This document shows positions 1 to 8,258 of a stretch of 64,000 nt of DNA, one piece after another. The notes under the pieces were generated by a model. The model ran no database searches and had not been told where the DNA came from. It saw only the letters and a program-made list of their open reading frames with translations. The position numbers and the translations under genes were made by a program. This stretch comes from Desulfomicrobium orale DSM 12838 (GTDB taxonomy: Bacteria > Desulfobacterota > Desulfovibrionia > Desulfovibrionales > Desulfomicrobiaceae): contig NZ_CP014230.1 in the NCBI RefSeq assembly GCF_001553625.1, positions 1,364,001 through 1,428,000 on the forward strand, given 5' to 3'. Each line of letters starts with the position of its first letter. The stretch's first letter is position 1.

Positions 1-277
1 GGTGCTGGCCGTGTACCGCTATTTCGTGGGTGCGGGCATCGATCCGGAAAAGCTGCGGGTGGAAGCCTTCGGGCGTTTTCATCCGGTGGCCGGAAATGAG
101 ACACCGGAAGGGCGGAGAAGAAACCGGCGGGTGGACATTACCCTGGACCGCCGTATCAGCGGCTGGTCGCCCGAACTGGCGGCCCGGGACGCGCAGGAAG
201 GGAAGGAGAAGGAAGAAGGGTTCCGGGTACGGGATTTCCTTTTCCGCTTCGATCTTCCGGGAGAGCGGCGCCCATGA
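1..277 (+). CDS. MotB/OmpA-type flagellar motor protein, C-terminal part (5' end outside window)
   Basis: Only the last ~91 residues are present. They carry the end of an OmpA-like peptidoglycan-binding domain: a GIDPEKL...VEAFGRFHP stretch followed by ETPEGRRRNRRVDI, the usual arginine-rich closing motif of MotB/OmpA proteins. The frame enters from upstream and its TGA overlaps the ATG of the next gene (ATGA). A second, complete MotB-type gene follows, so this is one of a tandem pair. By family knowledge such proteins anchor stator units to the cell wall; whether this copy is a stator subunit or an accessory OmpA protein cannot be told without the N-terminus. Confidence 0.8.
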   Translation, partial: VLAVYRYFVGAGIDPEKLRVEAFGRFHPVAGNETPEGRRRNRRVDITLDRRISGWSPELAARDAQEGKEKEEGFRVRDFLFRFDLPGERRP

Positions 278-1005
278 GCAGGCGCAAGGAATCCCGCGAG
301 GGCTCGTCGTCGGGTGGCCTGGGGTGGATGGTCACCTTCGCGGATTTGATGACCCTGCTGCTGACCTTCTTCGTGTTGCTGCTGTCCATGTCGTCCATGG
401 ACAAGTCCGTGCTGCGGGATGCGGTCGTTCATTTTGCGGGTGAGATGGATCTCGCGCCGAAGCGGGGTGCGGGCCGCATACCGGCGCGGTTTGAACTCGT
501 GAAGAAGATTCTGGAGGATCCGGAACGGGCTTTGCGGGAATCGAAGCGCATCAAGGATCTGCTGTTCCCCGACGAAGTGCTGCCCCCGGACATGATGCGC
601 AGCACGCTGGAGAAGAACCTGGAAATTCTGGCGCGGCCGGAAGGCGTCGCCCTGGTGCTTTCGGACAGTCTGCTCTTCGGCACGGGTCAGAGTGGTCTTG
701 ATGAAAACGGGCGGCGTCTGCTGAGCGAGTTTGCCGAATTCCTGGCCGGGACCACCATGCCGGTCAATGTGGCGGGCTATACGGACAACATACCGGGCGG
801 CCGCAAGGACAACTACGCCCTGTCCGGGGAGCGGGCCATGTCGGTGCTGGAGTATTTTCTGGAAAAGGAATTCGATCCGCACCGGTTTTCCGTATCCGCA
901 TACGGCGAGACTTTTCCTCTGGCTGACAACGCTTCGCCGGAAGGGCGGGCCAGAAACAGGCGTGTGGAAATTCTGCTGAAAACAAGAGGGCGGACATATC
1001 TTTGA
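274..1005 (+). CDS. motB: Flagellar motor stator protein MotB
   Basis: 243 residues. One N-terminal membrane helix (about residues 18-40) contains WMVTFADLMTLLLTFF, with Asp24 at the position of the proton-binding aspartate of MotB. The C-terminal OmpA-like domain (about 130-240) has AGYTDNIPGG, NYALSGERA and SPEGRARNRRVEI, typical of peptidoglycan binding. The start overlaps the stop of the preceding MotB-like gene, and fliL follows 58 bases downstream. The protein should pair with a MotA subunit, which is not in the visible part of the window, to form the ion channel of the flagellar motor. Confidence 0.9.
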   Translation: MSRRKESREGSSSGGLGWMVTFADLMTLLLTFFVLLLSMSSMDKSVLRDAVVHFAGEMDLAPKRGAGRIPARFELVKKILEDPERALRESKRIKDLLFPDEVLPPDMMRSTLEKNLEILARPEGVALVLSDSLLFGTGQSGLDENGRRLLSEFAEFLAGTTMPVNVAGYTDNIPGGRKDNYALSGERAMSVLEYFLEKEFDPHRFSVSAYGETFPLADNASPEGRARNRRVEILLKTRGRTYL

Positions 1006-1063
1006 GAGTACAGCCCGTAATGCGGCGCATGGGGCGGCCCGTGCGTGATCTTTGGAGAGACTG

Positions 1064-1573
1064 ATGGCCGAGAAGAACGGACAGGCGGCTGAGGAAAAGA
1101 AGAAAGGCGGAGGCATGAAGAAGCTCATTTTTCTGGTGCTGATTCTGGCCATCCTCGGGGGCGGTGGTTTCGCGGGCTGGAAATACTTCTGGGTGCCCCG
1201 GCAGGAGGCTGCGGCGGAAGCGGCGGAAAAGGCTGCCGAAGAGGCGGAGAATGCGTCGAAGGTGGCTCCGGCTGGGCCGCTGGTGCCTCTGGAGCCTTTT
1301 GTGGTCAATCTGGCAGACCCCATGGGGCGGCGCTACCTGAAAATGACACTGGATGTGGAAGTGCTGGACGAGGCCGCTTCGGCCGACCTGACCACGGCCA
1401 TGCCCAAGGTCAAGGATTCCCTGCTTCTTCTGCTGTCCAGCAAATCGTTCGAGGACATCGGCAGCATGGACCGCAAGCTGGAGTTAAAAAACGAGATTGT
1501 GGACCGGCTCAACCTTGTGCTGGGCAAGGGCCGGGTGCGCAACGTTTATTTCACGGAATTCGTGGTGCAGTGA
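1064..1573 (+). CDS. fliL: Flagellar basal-body-associated protein FliL
   Basis: 169 residues. A short charged cytoplasmic tail rich in Lys is followed by one membrane helix (about residues 18-38, LIFLVLILAILGGGGFAG), an Ala/Glu-rich linker, and a periplasmic FliL domain that begins near PLVPLEPFVVNLADP and ends TEFVVQ. ATG at 1064 is preferred over an upstream in-frame ATG at 1052 because GGAGAG lies just before it. FliL surrounds the stator units. The position between motB and fliM supports the call. Confidence 0.93.
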   Translation: MAEKNGQAAEEKKKGGGMKKLIFLVLILAILGGGGFAGWKYFWVPRQEAAAEAAEKAAEEAENASKVAPAGPLVPLEPFVVNLADPMGRRYLKMTLDVEVLDEAASADLTTAMPKVKDSLLLLLSSKSFEDIGSMDRKLELKNEIVDRLNLVLGKGRVRNVYFTEFVVQ

Positions 1574-1605
1574 ACTGACGCCCTGCGGCACGGCGGATTG
1601 CGCGT

Positions 1606-2583
1606 ATGAGCAAAATTCTGAATCAGGATGAGGTCGATGCTCTGCTCCGTGGAATATCGGGGGGGGAGATCGAAACCGAGGAAGAACCTGTTGAGAGTGC
1701 CGACGGCATCGTGCCGTTCGACCTGGTCAATCAGGACCGGATCATCCGCGCCCGGATGCCGGTTCTGGAGATCATCAACGACCGGTTCTCCCGGCTCATG
1801 GCCGGCGCGCTGGGCAATACCATGCGCAAGCGCATCGACGTGAACCCCATGTCCATAGAAATGTCCAAATTCGGGGATTTCATGCGCTCCCTGCCGGTGC
1901 CCACCAGCATCAACATTTTCAAACTGGAGCCCCTGCGCGGCAACGCCCTTCTGGTGGTGGACACCAGACTGGTATTCTCCCTGGTGGAGAATTTCTTTGG
2001 CGGGGTGGGCAGCCATCCCAAGATAGAGGGCCGCGACTTCACGCCCATCGAGCAGTCCGTCATCGCCAAGGTGGTGAAAATCATCCTGTCCAATCTGGAA
2101 GATGCGTGGCGGCCGGTGCACGAGATCGCCATCGAGCTGCTGCGTTCCGAGATCAATCCGCAGTTCGCCACCATCGTGCCGCCAAGCGATGTGGTGGTGG
2201 TCATTTCTTTCGAAGTGGAGCTGGAGAACGCCATGGGCACCATGGTTCTGGCCCTGCCCTATGCGACCATCGAACCCATCCGCGCGAAACTTTACGCCGC
2301 CTTTCAGACCGAGCGGCTGGAGATCGACCAGGTGTGGGTGTCCCGGTTTCGTGACCGGCTCATGGAGACTCCGGTGGACATGGACATCACTTTGGGCACG
2401 ACCCAGCTTACGGGCCGCCAGCTGCTGAATCTGAAAGTGGGGGATGTCGTGCTGCTGGATCAGGACGAAGACGATCTGCTTACGGCGCGCGTGCAGGGCG
2501 TCCTGAAGTTTCAGGGTGAACCGGGCCTGGTGAAAGGAAATAAGGCCTTTAAGGTGATCCGGGAACAGGAACTCAATTATTAG
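1606..2583 (+). CDS. fliM: Flagellar motor switch protein FliM
   Basis: 325 residues, the normal length. The N-terminus SKILNQDEVDALL matches the conserved CheY-P-binding peptide. The middle CheC-like domain includes NTMRKRIDVNP and VENFFGG, and the C-terminal SpoA domain (about 245-320) contains VGDVVLLDQD and VQGVLKFQGEPG. FliM sits in the C-ring, binds phospho-CheY and sets rotation direction with FliG and FliN. It lies 32 bases after fliL, with fliN 8 bases downstream, in one operon. Confidence 0.96.
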   Translation: MSKILNQDEVDALLRGISGGEIETEEEPVESADGIVPFDLVNQDRIIRARMPVLEIINDRFSRLMAGALGNTMRKRIDVNPMSIEMSKFGDFMRSLPVPTSINIFKLEPLRGNALLVVDTRLVFSLVENFFGGVGSHPKIEGRDFTPIEQSVIAKVVKIILSNLEDAWRPVHEIAIELLRSEINPQFATIVPPSDVVVVISFEVELENAMGTMVLALPYATIEPIRAKLYAAFQTERLEIDQVWVSRFRDRLMETPVDMDITLGTTQLTGRQLLNLKVGDVVLLDQDEDDLLTARVQGVLKFQGEPGLVKGNKAFKVIREQELNY

Positions 2584-2591
2584 AGGTAGAT

Positions 2592-3020
2592 ATGGTCGAA
2601 GATCAGGACAAGCTGGCCGAAGAATGGGCCAAGGCGCTGGCTGACGAAGAGGAATCCAAAATCCATCAGGACCGGCAGCAGAAGCAGGCCGTGTCTCAGA
2701 GCCGGGATTTCGAGTACAGGGATTTCACCCCGGAGGCCAAGAATGCCAAGGAAACCGTACGCAAGGACCTGGACTTCATTCTGGATATCCCTCTGGATGT
2801 GTCGGCGCAGCTGGGGAGCACCCGTCTGCTCATCAACGAACTTCTGCAACTCGGCCAGGGGTCGGTCATCGAGCTGAACAAGCTCGCCGGAGAGCCTCTG
2901 GAAGTGCTGGTCAACGGCAAGCTGGTGGCCCGGGGAGAGGCCGTGGTCGTCAATGAAAAATTCGGCGTGCGGCTGACGGACATCATCAGCCCCGTGGACA
3001 GGGTCAAGCAGCTTGGCTAA
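2592..3020 (+). CDS. fliN: Flagellar motor switch protein FliN
   Basis: 142 residues: a charged N-terminal half (about 1-60) and a C-terminal SpoA domain beginning FILDIPLDVSAQLGSTRLLINELLQLGQGSVIEL and ending KFGVRLTDIISPVDRVKQLG, nearly canonical for FliN. It forms the lower C-ring with FliM and helps dock export cargo. The stop overlaps the predicted TTG start of fliO by 8 bases. Confidence 0.95.
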   Translation: MVEDQDKLAEEWAKALADEEESKIHQDRQQKQAVSQSRDFEYRDFTPEAKNAKETVRKDLDFILDIPLDVSAQLGSTRLLINELLQLGQGSVIELNKLAGEPLEVLVNGKLVARGEAVVVNEKFGVRLTDIISPVDRVKQLG

Positions 3021-3369
3021 CGCGACGCTCCCGGTGCCGGAGGCGGGTCTGGGTCTTGCCTCCCTCAAAATGGCGGGAGCCATGCTCCTTCTGCTGGCCC
3101 TGCTGTTTCTGGGCCTGGCCCTGCTCAAGCGTTACGGTCTGGCCGCCAGATTTCAGGGTCGGGCGGGCTCGGCCCTGCGTATCGAGGATCGGGCCATGCT
3201 CGGGCCGCGCAAACAACTGCTGGTGGTCCGCTTCTTGAATAAGCGTCTGCTGTTGGGTGTAACCGATAACGGCATCAATCTGATCGCCGAGGACCAGGCA
3301 GACCATGCGGAACAACCGGATTTTCAGAAAACTTTGGAACAGGCGGGCGGCGAGGATTCTCCTCTGTAG
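3013..3369 (+). CDS. fliO: Flagellar biosynthetic protein FliO
   Basis: 118 residues from a TTG start inside the end of fliN. One hydrophobic helix (about residues 18-38, MAGAMLLLLALLFLGLALLKRYG) is followed by a small basic cytoplasmic domain with LGPRKQLLVVRFLNKRLLLGVTDNGINLI, the FliO/FliZ signature. FliO helps assemble the FliP ring of the flagellar export gate. Its 3' end overlaps fliP by 65 bases, so translation is probably coupled. The family diverges quickly; gene order carries much of the assignment. Confidence 0.85.
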   Translation: MANATLPVPEAGLGLASLKMAGAMLLLLALLFLGLALLKRYGLAARFQGRAGSALRIEDRAMLGPRKQLLVVRFLNKRLLLGVTDNGINLIAEDQADHAEQPDFQKTLEQAGGEDSPL

Positions 3370-4090
3370 CCTGCCGCTCGTCTTTTGTCCTCTCCTGCTT
3401 TTCGGGGCGCAGAATGCGCCGTCCATTTCCCTGCAACTCTCCAGCGGCCAGGCCGAGCCGCAGAAGGTGGCTCTGGCTCTGGAAATCCTCGGCCTTTTCA
3501 CGGTGCTGTCCCTGGCTCCGTCCATCGTGTTGACGGTCACGTCTTTCACCCGGATCATCATCGTCTTTCATTTTCTGCGTCAGGCCATCGGCACGCAGCA
3601 GATGCCTCCCAATCAGGTGTTGGCGGCTCTCGCCATTTTCATGACGGTGGTGATCATGATGCCTGTGGGCAAACAGATCAATGACACCGCCCTGCAGCCC
3701 TATCTTCAGGAGGAGATCGGTTACGACGACGCCCTCTCCAGAGCCCAGGGCCCCCTGCGGTCCTTCCTGTTCAAGCACACCAGGGAAAAGGACATTTCCG
3801 TATTTTTTTCCATCGCGGGGCTGGAACGGCCGCAGACCAAGGACGACGTACCGACCATGGTGCTCATTCCGGCCTATGTGATCAGCGAACTCAAGACGGG
3901 CTTCCAGATCGGTTTTCTGATCTACATCCCTTTTCTCATTCTGGACATGGTGGTGGCGAGTATTCTGCTGTCCATGGGCATGATGATGCTGCCGCCGGTG
4001 ATGGTGTCCCTGCCGTTCAAGATTTTGCTTTTCGTCATGGTGGACGGCTGGAATCTGATGATCGGTTCCCTTGTGAACAGCTTCGTGTGA
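3305..4090 (+). CDS. fliP: Flagellar export gate protein FliP
   Basis: 261 residues. A cleavable N-terminal signal segment (about residues 15-36) precedes PSISLQLSS. Four further membrane spans follow, with the family signatures FTRIIIVFHFLRQAIGTQQMPPNQVL, PAYVISELKTGFQIGFLIYIPFLILDMVVASILLSMGMMMLPPVMVSLPFKILLF and VDGWNLMIGSLVNSF. FliP forms the core of the FliPQR export channel. fliQ follows after 9 bases; fliR is not in this window. Confidence 0.96.
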   Translation: MRNNRIFRKLWNRRAARILLCSLPLVFCPLLLFGAQNAPSISLQLSSGQAEPQKVALALEILGLFTVLSLAPSIVLTVTSFTRIIIVFHFLRQAIGTQQMPPNQVLAALAIFMTVVIMMPVGKQINDTALQPYLQEEIGYDDALSRAQGPLRSFLFKHTREKDISVFFSIAGLERPQTKDDVPTMVLIPAYVISELKTGFQIGFLIYIPFLILDMVVASILLSMGMMMLPPVMVSLPFKILLFVMVDGWNLMIGSLVNSFV

Positions 4091-4099
4091 GGAGTGTAT

Positions 4100-4369
4100 A
4101 TGACCCCGGAATTCGTCATCGGGTTTGCCCGGCAGTCCATTGAACTGACCATGTCCATTTCCTTGCCCATGCTCGGCGTGGGGCTGGCTGTGGGCGTTGT
4201 GGTCAGCATCCTGCAGGCCGCGACCCAGATCCAGGAAATGACCCTGACGTTTGTGCCCAAGATCATTGCTGTTTTTCTGGCGCTGCTCATTTCCTTTCCC
4301 TGGGTCATGGACAAGATGATCACCTTCACTCAGGATATCTTTCTCAATTTTCCACAATACATCAAATAG
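4100..4369 (+). CDS. fliQ: Flagellar export gate protein FliQ
   Basis: 89 residues with two membrane helices (about 13-38 and 50-72), including SLPMLGVGLAVGVVVSILQAATQIQEMTL and FVPKIIAVFLALL, the FliQ/SctS signature. ATG 4100 is chosen over an in-frame GTG at 4094 because AGGAG sits six bases before the ATG. It packs around FliP in the export gate. This is the last gene of the plus-strand flagellar operon; the next gene is convergent, and fliR and flhB are absent. Confidence 0.93.
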   Translation: MTPEFVIGFARQSIELTMSISLPMLGVGLAVGVVVSILQAATQIQEMTLTFVPKIIAVFLALLISFPWVMDKMITFTQDIFLNFPQYIK

Positions 4370-4401
4370 TGGATGTCTTGTTCTTGCCTCCCGGAGCGGG
4401 A

Positions 4402-5196
4402 TCATCCCTGAGAAGGCCAGACCCCGCCACCGTGCTGGCGCAGCATTTCGCCCATGATCATGGCTCCGGCCTGGGCCACATTCAGAGAATCCCACCCCGC
4501 GTGCATGGGAATGGACAGTACGGCTTGACAGCGTTTGCCCACATTGGGGCGCATGCCTTTGTCCTCGTTCCCGAGGACGAGAACCGCGGGAAAAGAAAAC
4601 GCCGTACCGAAGAGAGGCCGCGTCTGCGGGTCAAGGCCGGTGCCGTAGACGGAGAATCCGCTGTCGCGGCAGGTATCCAGCGTTCTGGACAGATTGACGA
4701 CCTGGCACAGGGGCAGCCGGTCCAGGGCTCCGGCGGCGGCTTTGGCCGCGGCTTGTCCCAGAAAGGCGGAGCGGTCCCGGGGAAAGAGGAGTCCGCCGCC
4801 GCCCAGGGCGAGTAGAGTGCGGGCCAGAGTCCCCGCGTTGCCGGGGTCCTGGACCTGATCGAGAGCCAGAACAAGCGGCAATGGGCTGCGGGCGGCCTGG
4901 GCGAGAAAGGGTTCTATCTCCATGAATTCTCTGCCCCGGAGGCGGGCGACAACTCCCTGGTGCGCGCCCTGAAACATGCGGTCCAGTTCCCGGCGGGGGA
5001 TTTTCCGGAAGCGGACGCCGTGCTGTCTGCAGGCCTGGATGACTTCTCCCAGGCCGGGAGCGTCCTCGGCCAGAAAAACCGTATCCAGCATGTGCGGCCG
5101 GTCCATGATGCATTCGAGGACGGGTTTGCGGCCGGGAGTAAGGTGCGTGTCCGCTTGGTTCTCGCGTTTTCGGGAAGGCTTCGGAAGAATTTCCAC
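4402..5196 (-). CDS. rlmB: TrmH/SpoU-family RNA 2'-O-methyltransferase (RlmB-like)
   Basis: 264 residues. The N-terminal substrate-binding part (about 20-95) starts LTPGRKPVLECI. The C-terminal SPOUT domain has LALDQVQDPGNAGTLARTLLALGG, LVLGNEDKGMR and SLNVAQAGAMIMGEM, the three knot motifs. It uses S-adenosylmethionine to methylate a ribose 2'-OH in RNA; RlmB acts on 23S G2251, but other SpoU enzymes hit tRNA, so the exact target is inferred. GTG start. It is convergent with fliQ and divergent from the lytic transglycosylase. Confidence 0.85.
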   Translation of the reverse strand: MEILPKPSRKRENQADTHLTPGRKPVLECIMDRPHMLDTVFLAEDAPGLGEVIQACRQHGVRFRKIPRRELDRMFQGAHQGVVARLRGREFMEIEPFLAQAARSPLPLVLALDQVQDPGNAGTLARTLLALGGGGLLFPRDRSAFLGQAAAKAAAGALDRLPLCQVVNLSRTLDTCRDSGFSVYGTGLDPQTRPLFGTAFSFPAVLVLGNEDKGMRPNVGKRCQAVLSIPMHAGWDSLNVAQAGAMIMGEMLRQHGGGVWPSQG

Positions 5197-5301
5197 GAGG
5201 TTTGCCTTTTATGATTTTTTTTTGTAGCGCGGAAAAAATTTGAAGCCCGTTCAGGCGATTTGGCGCGGCCTGCGGGCATATACATCAACCTGGGGAATAT
5301 T

Positions 5302-6915
5302 TTGCGAATCGATATACGTCTTGTCGTACTGGTAGGAATGCTGGCTCTTGCCGGCTGTATGCCTGTCAAGAAAGCCCCGGCTCCGGGAGAGGCTGCGCAA
5401 GCTCCCGCTCAGGCTGAGGAATCCCTGAATGCGTCCGCCCTTTCGGACGATGCCGATGAGGATCTGAACTTGGGAGATGAGGGTGTCTTTTCGCCGGAAC
5501 AGGAAGAAGCCCGCGCAGCCGACCCGCTTTCTTCCGAAGAGCAGAAAATTCTGGATACGGACATTTCTTTCCATATCGGACTGGATACCGTCGAAAATGA
5601 GGATGTCCAGCGCTATTTTCATTACTACACCCACACCCATCGCAAGACCATGGCAGGGTGGCTCAAGCGGGCGCAGCGCTATTTGCCGCATATCCGGGCC
5701 CGCTTTCTGGAAGAGGGCCTGCCCGAGGACCTGATTTATCTGCCTTTTGCCGAGAGCGGGTTCAATCCTTTCGCCCTGTCCCGGAGCGGGGCTGCCGGAG
5801 TCTGGCAGTTCATGCCTCGAACGGGCATCCATTACGGCCTGACCGTGGACGACTGGATCGACGAACGGCGCGATCCGTATGCTTCCACGGAAGCGGCCAT
5901 CAAGTACCTGAAAAAAATCTACAATGATTTCGGAGACTGGTCCTTGGCTCTGGCCGCTTACAATGCCGGTGAAGGGACCATCGGCCGGGCTCTGGCCAAA
6001 ACGGGTTGTGAGGATTACTTCAGTCTGTGTGAGGCTTCCGATGATTTGCATCAGGAAACCAAATTGTACGTGCCCAAGTTTCTGGCTCTGGTCAAAATCG
6101 TCCGGAATCTGGAAGCCTTGGGCTTCGAACCTCTCGACTGGACGGTAAGCCTTCCTGTTCTGGCAAAACTCAAGGCCAAGCCGGGAACAGATTTGTCCGA
6201 ACTGGCCAAAGTGCTGGGCATGGACTGGAAGACTTTTCAGGAGCTCAACCCGGTATTGCGCAAGAAGGCGGCTCCGCCCAAGCGTTCCATCCATGTGGCC
6301 GTGCCCAGTCGTCTGACGGCCAAGGCCGAGGAATACCTCAAAAAACCCGTTCTGGTTCGGAGCAGCGCTCGGTACGCCTCATACAAGGTTCGGCCGGGGG
6401 ATACTTGGTGGGGCGTGGCCAAGAAGCACAAGGTATCCGTTGAAGCTTTGCAGGCGGCCAACAAGAAGGGCGCGGCAGGCAAGCTGCAGATCGGACAGGC
6501 ACTGAAAATACCCGGCGTCGCGGCCCTGGCAAAGGCCGAAAAGGCCGATGCCGGGGAGTGGGCCGCAAAAAGGGCCAATTATGTGGTGCGTGAAGGCGAT
6601 ACGCTGTGGGGTATCGCCAAGCAGTTCAAAATGGATGCGGCCACACTGAGCAAGGCCAACAACCTGTCGTCGAAGGCATTGAAAGTCGGGCAGAAAATCT
6701 ACGTGCCCGACATGGGGGGCGCGCGGACCATGGCGGCCAAGGCCAAGGCCGCAGCAGTGCGCCAGAAGCTTGCTCATTACAAGGTCCGGCAGGGGGACAG
6801 CCTGTGGAGCATTGCCAGACGTTTCGGCGTCTCTCCCGCCGATTTGCGGCAATGGAACAAACTGGCCGAAACATCGGTCATCCGGCCGGGCGATGAATTG
6901 AAAGTGTTGCAGTAG
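5302..6915 (+). CDS. mltD: Membrane-bound lytic murein transglycosylase with three LysM repeats (MltD-like lipoprotein)
   Basis: 537 residues from TTG 5302, chosen because GGGGA precedes it and it gives a compact lipoprotein signal ending LALAGC. The SLT goose-lysozyme-like domain (about 130-270) contains LPFAESGFNPFALSRSG, with the catalytic Glu in AESGF, GVWQFMP and LALAAYNAGEG. Three LysM repeats fill the C-terminus (KVRPGDTWWGVA, VVREGDTLWGIA, KVRQGDSLWSIA). It should cleave glycan strands to anhydromuropeptides at the outer membrane. A strong terminator follows. It is placed between flagellar blocks, but no direct flagellar role is shown. Confidence 0.9.
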   Translation: MRIDIRLVVLVGMLALAGCMPVKKAPAPGEAAQAPAQAEESLNASALSDDADEDLNLGDEGVFSPEQEEARAADPLSSEEQKILDTDISFHIGLDTVENEDVQRYFHYYTHTHRKTMAGWLKRAQRYLPHIRARFLEEGLPEDLIYLPFAESGFNPFALSRSGAAGVWQFMPRTGIHYGLTVDDWIDERRDPYASTEAAIKYLKKIYNDFGDWSLALAAYNAGEGTIGRALAKTGCEDYFSLCEASDDLHQETKLYVPKFLALVKIVRNLEALGFEPLDWTVSLPVLAKLKAKPGTDLSELAKVLGMDWKTFQELNPVLRKKAAPPKRSIHVAVPSRLTAKAEEYLKKPVLVRSSARYASYKVRPGDTWWGVAKKHKVSVEALQAANKKGAAGKLQIGQALKIPGVAALAKAEKADAGEWAAKRANYVVREGDTLWGIAKQFKMDAATLSKANNLSSKALKVGQKIYVPDMGGARTMAAKAKAAAVRQKLAHYKVRQGDSLWSIARRFGVSPADLRQWNKLAETSVIRPGDELKVLQ

Positions 6916-6967
6916 AGCGGTTCGGAAGTGTTGAATGCTCCAGGAAGAGCATGCTGATTTTATGGAA

Positions 6968-6998
6968 ATGCCCCGCCGGAGATGGCGGGGCATTTTTT
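6968..6998 (+). terminator. Rho-independent terminator after the lytic transglycosylase gene
   Basis: Perfect 10-bp stem (ATGCCCCGCC / GGCGGGGCAT) with loop GGAGAT and a six-T run. It isolates mltD from the flagellin promoter downstream. Confidence 0.9.
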
Positions 6999-7093
6999 CA
7001 CGATTGGAAATTCCGGTGGGTGTGCTTTTCTCATGAATCCCATCTGGATGGAGTTTATTTTCGTCTGACGAAAAATGTTTGACGAATTTCTCC

Positions 7094-7120
7094 TAAAGAA
7101 AATTCCGCTTCTGCCGATTC
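7094..7120 (+). promoter_or_regulatory. Sigma-28 (FliA) flagellin promoter
   Basis: TAAA at 7094-7097, exactly 15 bases, then GCCGATTC at 7113-7120; the consensus is TAAA-N15-GCCGATAA. It lies about 83 bases before the flagellin ATG and explains late-class expression. Confidence 0.85.
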
Positions 7121-7202
7121 CTTTATCAGGCACGAGAAAACAGCCTGATGTCCGGAAACATTTTCAAGGCAAGGAAGCCGATAATCTTCAAGGAGGAATG
7201 TC

Positions 7203-8123
7203 ATGTCTCTTGTTATCAATCACAACCTGATGGCCATGAACGCGAACCGTAATCTGGCCATGGCCTACAACAGTCTGTCCACATCCACCAGCCGCCTTTC
7301 TTCGGGTCTGCGCGTTACCGGCGCGGCCGACGATGCGGCGGGTCTGGCCATTCGCGAACTTATGCGTGCGGACATCGCGTCCCTGAATCAGGGTGTGCGT
7401 AACGCCAACGACGCCATTTCCCTGATCCAGACGGCCGACGGCGCGCTCCAGGTCATCGACGAGAAGCTGATCCGCATGAAGGAGCTGGCGGAACAGGCGG
7501 CCACGGGTACCTACAACTCGGATCAGCGCCTGATCATCGACTCCGAGTATCAGGCCATGGCTTCGGAAATCACCCGTATCGCCAACGCCACGGACTTCAA
7601 CGGCATCCATCTGCTGAACGGAAATCTTTCTTCGAAGGATGCCGCGGTTGCCAAGTGGGGCGAAAGCCACGACGGCAGCAAGCTTGAGGCCAAGGGCCCC
7701 CTCAAGGTGCACTTCGGCTCGGGCAACGATTCGGCTGAAGACTACTACTACATCGCCATCAGCAACTCCACTGCTTCGGCTCTGGGCGTGGGTAACAGCG
7801 CGGACACAAAGTCCGACGGTTATTCCATCTCCACCCAGCAGGGTGCGCAGAAGGCTCTGGACGCCATCAATCGGGCCATCACGTCCAAGGATAACATCCG
7901 GGCCAACCTCGGCGCGTTGCAGAACAGGCTGGAGAATACCATCACCAACCTGCAGATTCAGGCCGAAAACATGCAGGCGGCGGAATCCCGGATTTCCGAT
8001 GTGGATGTAGCCACGGAAATGACCAACTTCGTCCGCAACCAGATTCTGACCCAGTCTGCGGTGGCCATGCTGTCCCAGGCCAACTCCCTGCCGCAGATGG
8101 CTTTGCAGCTCATGCAGGGATAA
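7203..8123 (+). CDS. fliC: Flagellin
   Basis: 306 residues. The conserved D0/D1 N-terminus reads SLVINHNLMAMNANRNL and then LSSGLRVTGAADDAAGLAI; the C-terminal half has GALQNRLENTITNLQIQAENMQAAESRISDVDVA and ends ANSLPQMALQLMQG. The central variable domain (about 140-210) is short. GGAGG sits before the ATG. It is the filament subunit, exported through the FliPQR gate and capped by FliD encoded next door. A sigma-28 promoter precedes it and a terminator follows. The gene contains only Gly/Ser/Thr-rich surface candidates for glycosylation; none can be assigned from sequence. Confidence 0.97.
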   Translation: MSLVINHNLMAMNANRNLAMAYNSLSTSTSRLSSGLRVTGAADDAAGLAIRELMRADIASLNQGVRNANDAISLIQTADGALQVIDEKLIRMKELAEQAATGTYNSDQRLIIDSEYQAMASEITRIANATDFNGIHLLNGNLSSKDAAVAKWGESHDGSKLEAKGPLKVHFGSGNDSAEDYYYIAISNSTASALGVGNSADTKSDGYSISTQQGAQKALDAINRAITSKDNIRANLGALQNRLENTITNLQIQAENMQAAESRISDVDVATEMTNFVRNQILTQSAVAMLSQANSLPQMALQLMQG

Positions 8124-8149
8124 TTCGGGTAGCCAGACGTTTTGTCTCC

Positions 8150-8180
8150 GGCCGGGTCGCGGATGCGGCCCGGCCTTTTT
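8150..8180 (+). terminator. Rho-independent terminator after flagellin
   Basis: GGCCGGG (8150-8156) pairs with CCCGGCC (8169-8175), followed by TTTTT. It separates fliC mRNA from fliD, which has its own promoter. Confidence 0.85.
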
Positions 8181-8198
8181 CATCCTGAAATATCCTTC

Positions 8199-8214
8199 TG
8201 GCATCAGGATTGCT
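8199..8214 (+). promoter_or_regulatory. Sigma-54 promoter of fliD-fliS
   Basis: TGGCAT-CAGGA-TTGCT matches TGGCAC-N5-TTGCW with the essential GG (-24) at 8200-8201 and GC (-12) at 8212-8213. The expected transcript start is about 8225, 34 bases before the fliD ATG. Confidence 0.8.
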
Positions 8215-8258
8215 TTGATCCGGCAAATACATTCACCGCCGAGACCACAGGGTTTGTC

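Noticed and set aside
7177-7184. Perfect sigma-28 -10 box GCCGATAA just before flagellin
   Set aside because: No TAAA lies 15 bases upstream and it is only about 18 bases from the ATG. The site at 7094-7120 has correct spacing, so this copy is probably chance or a relic.
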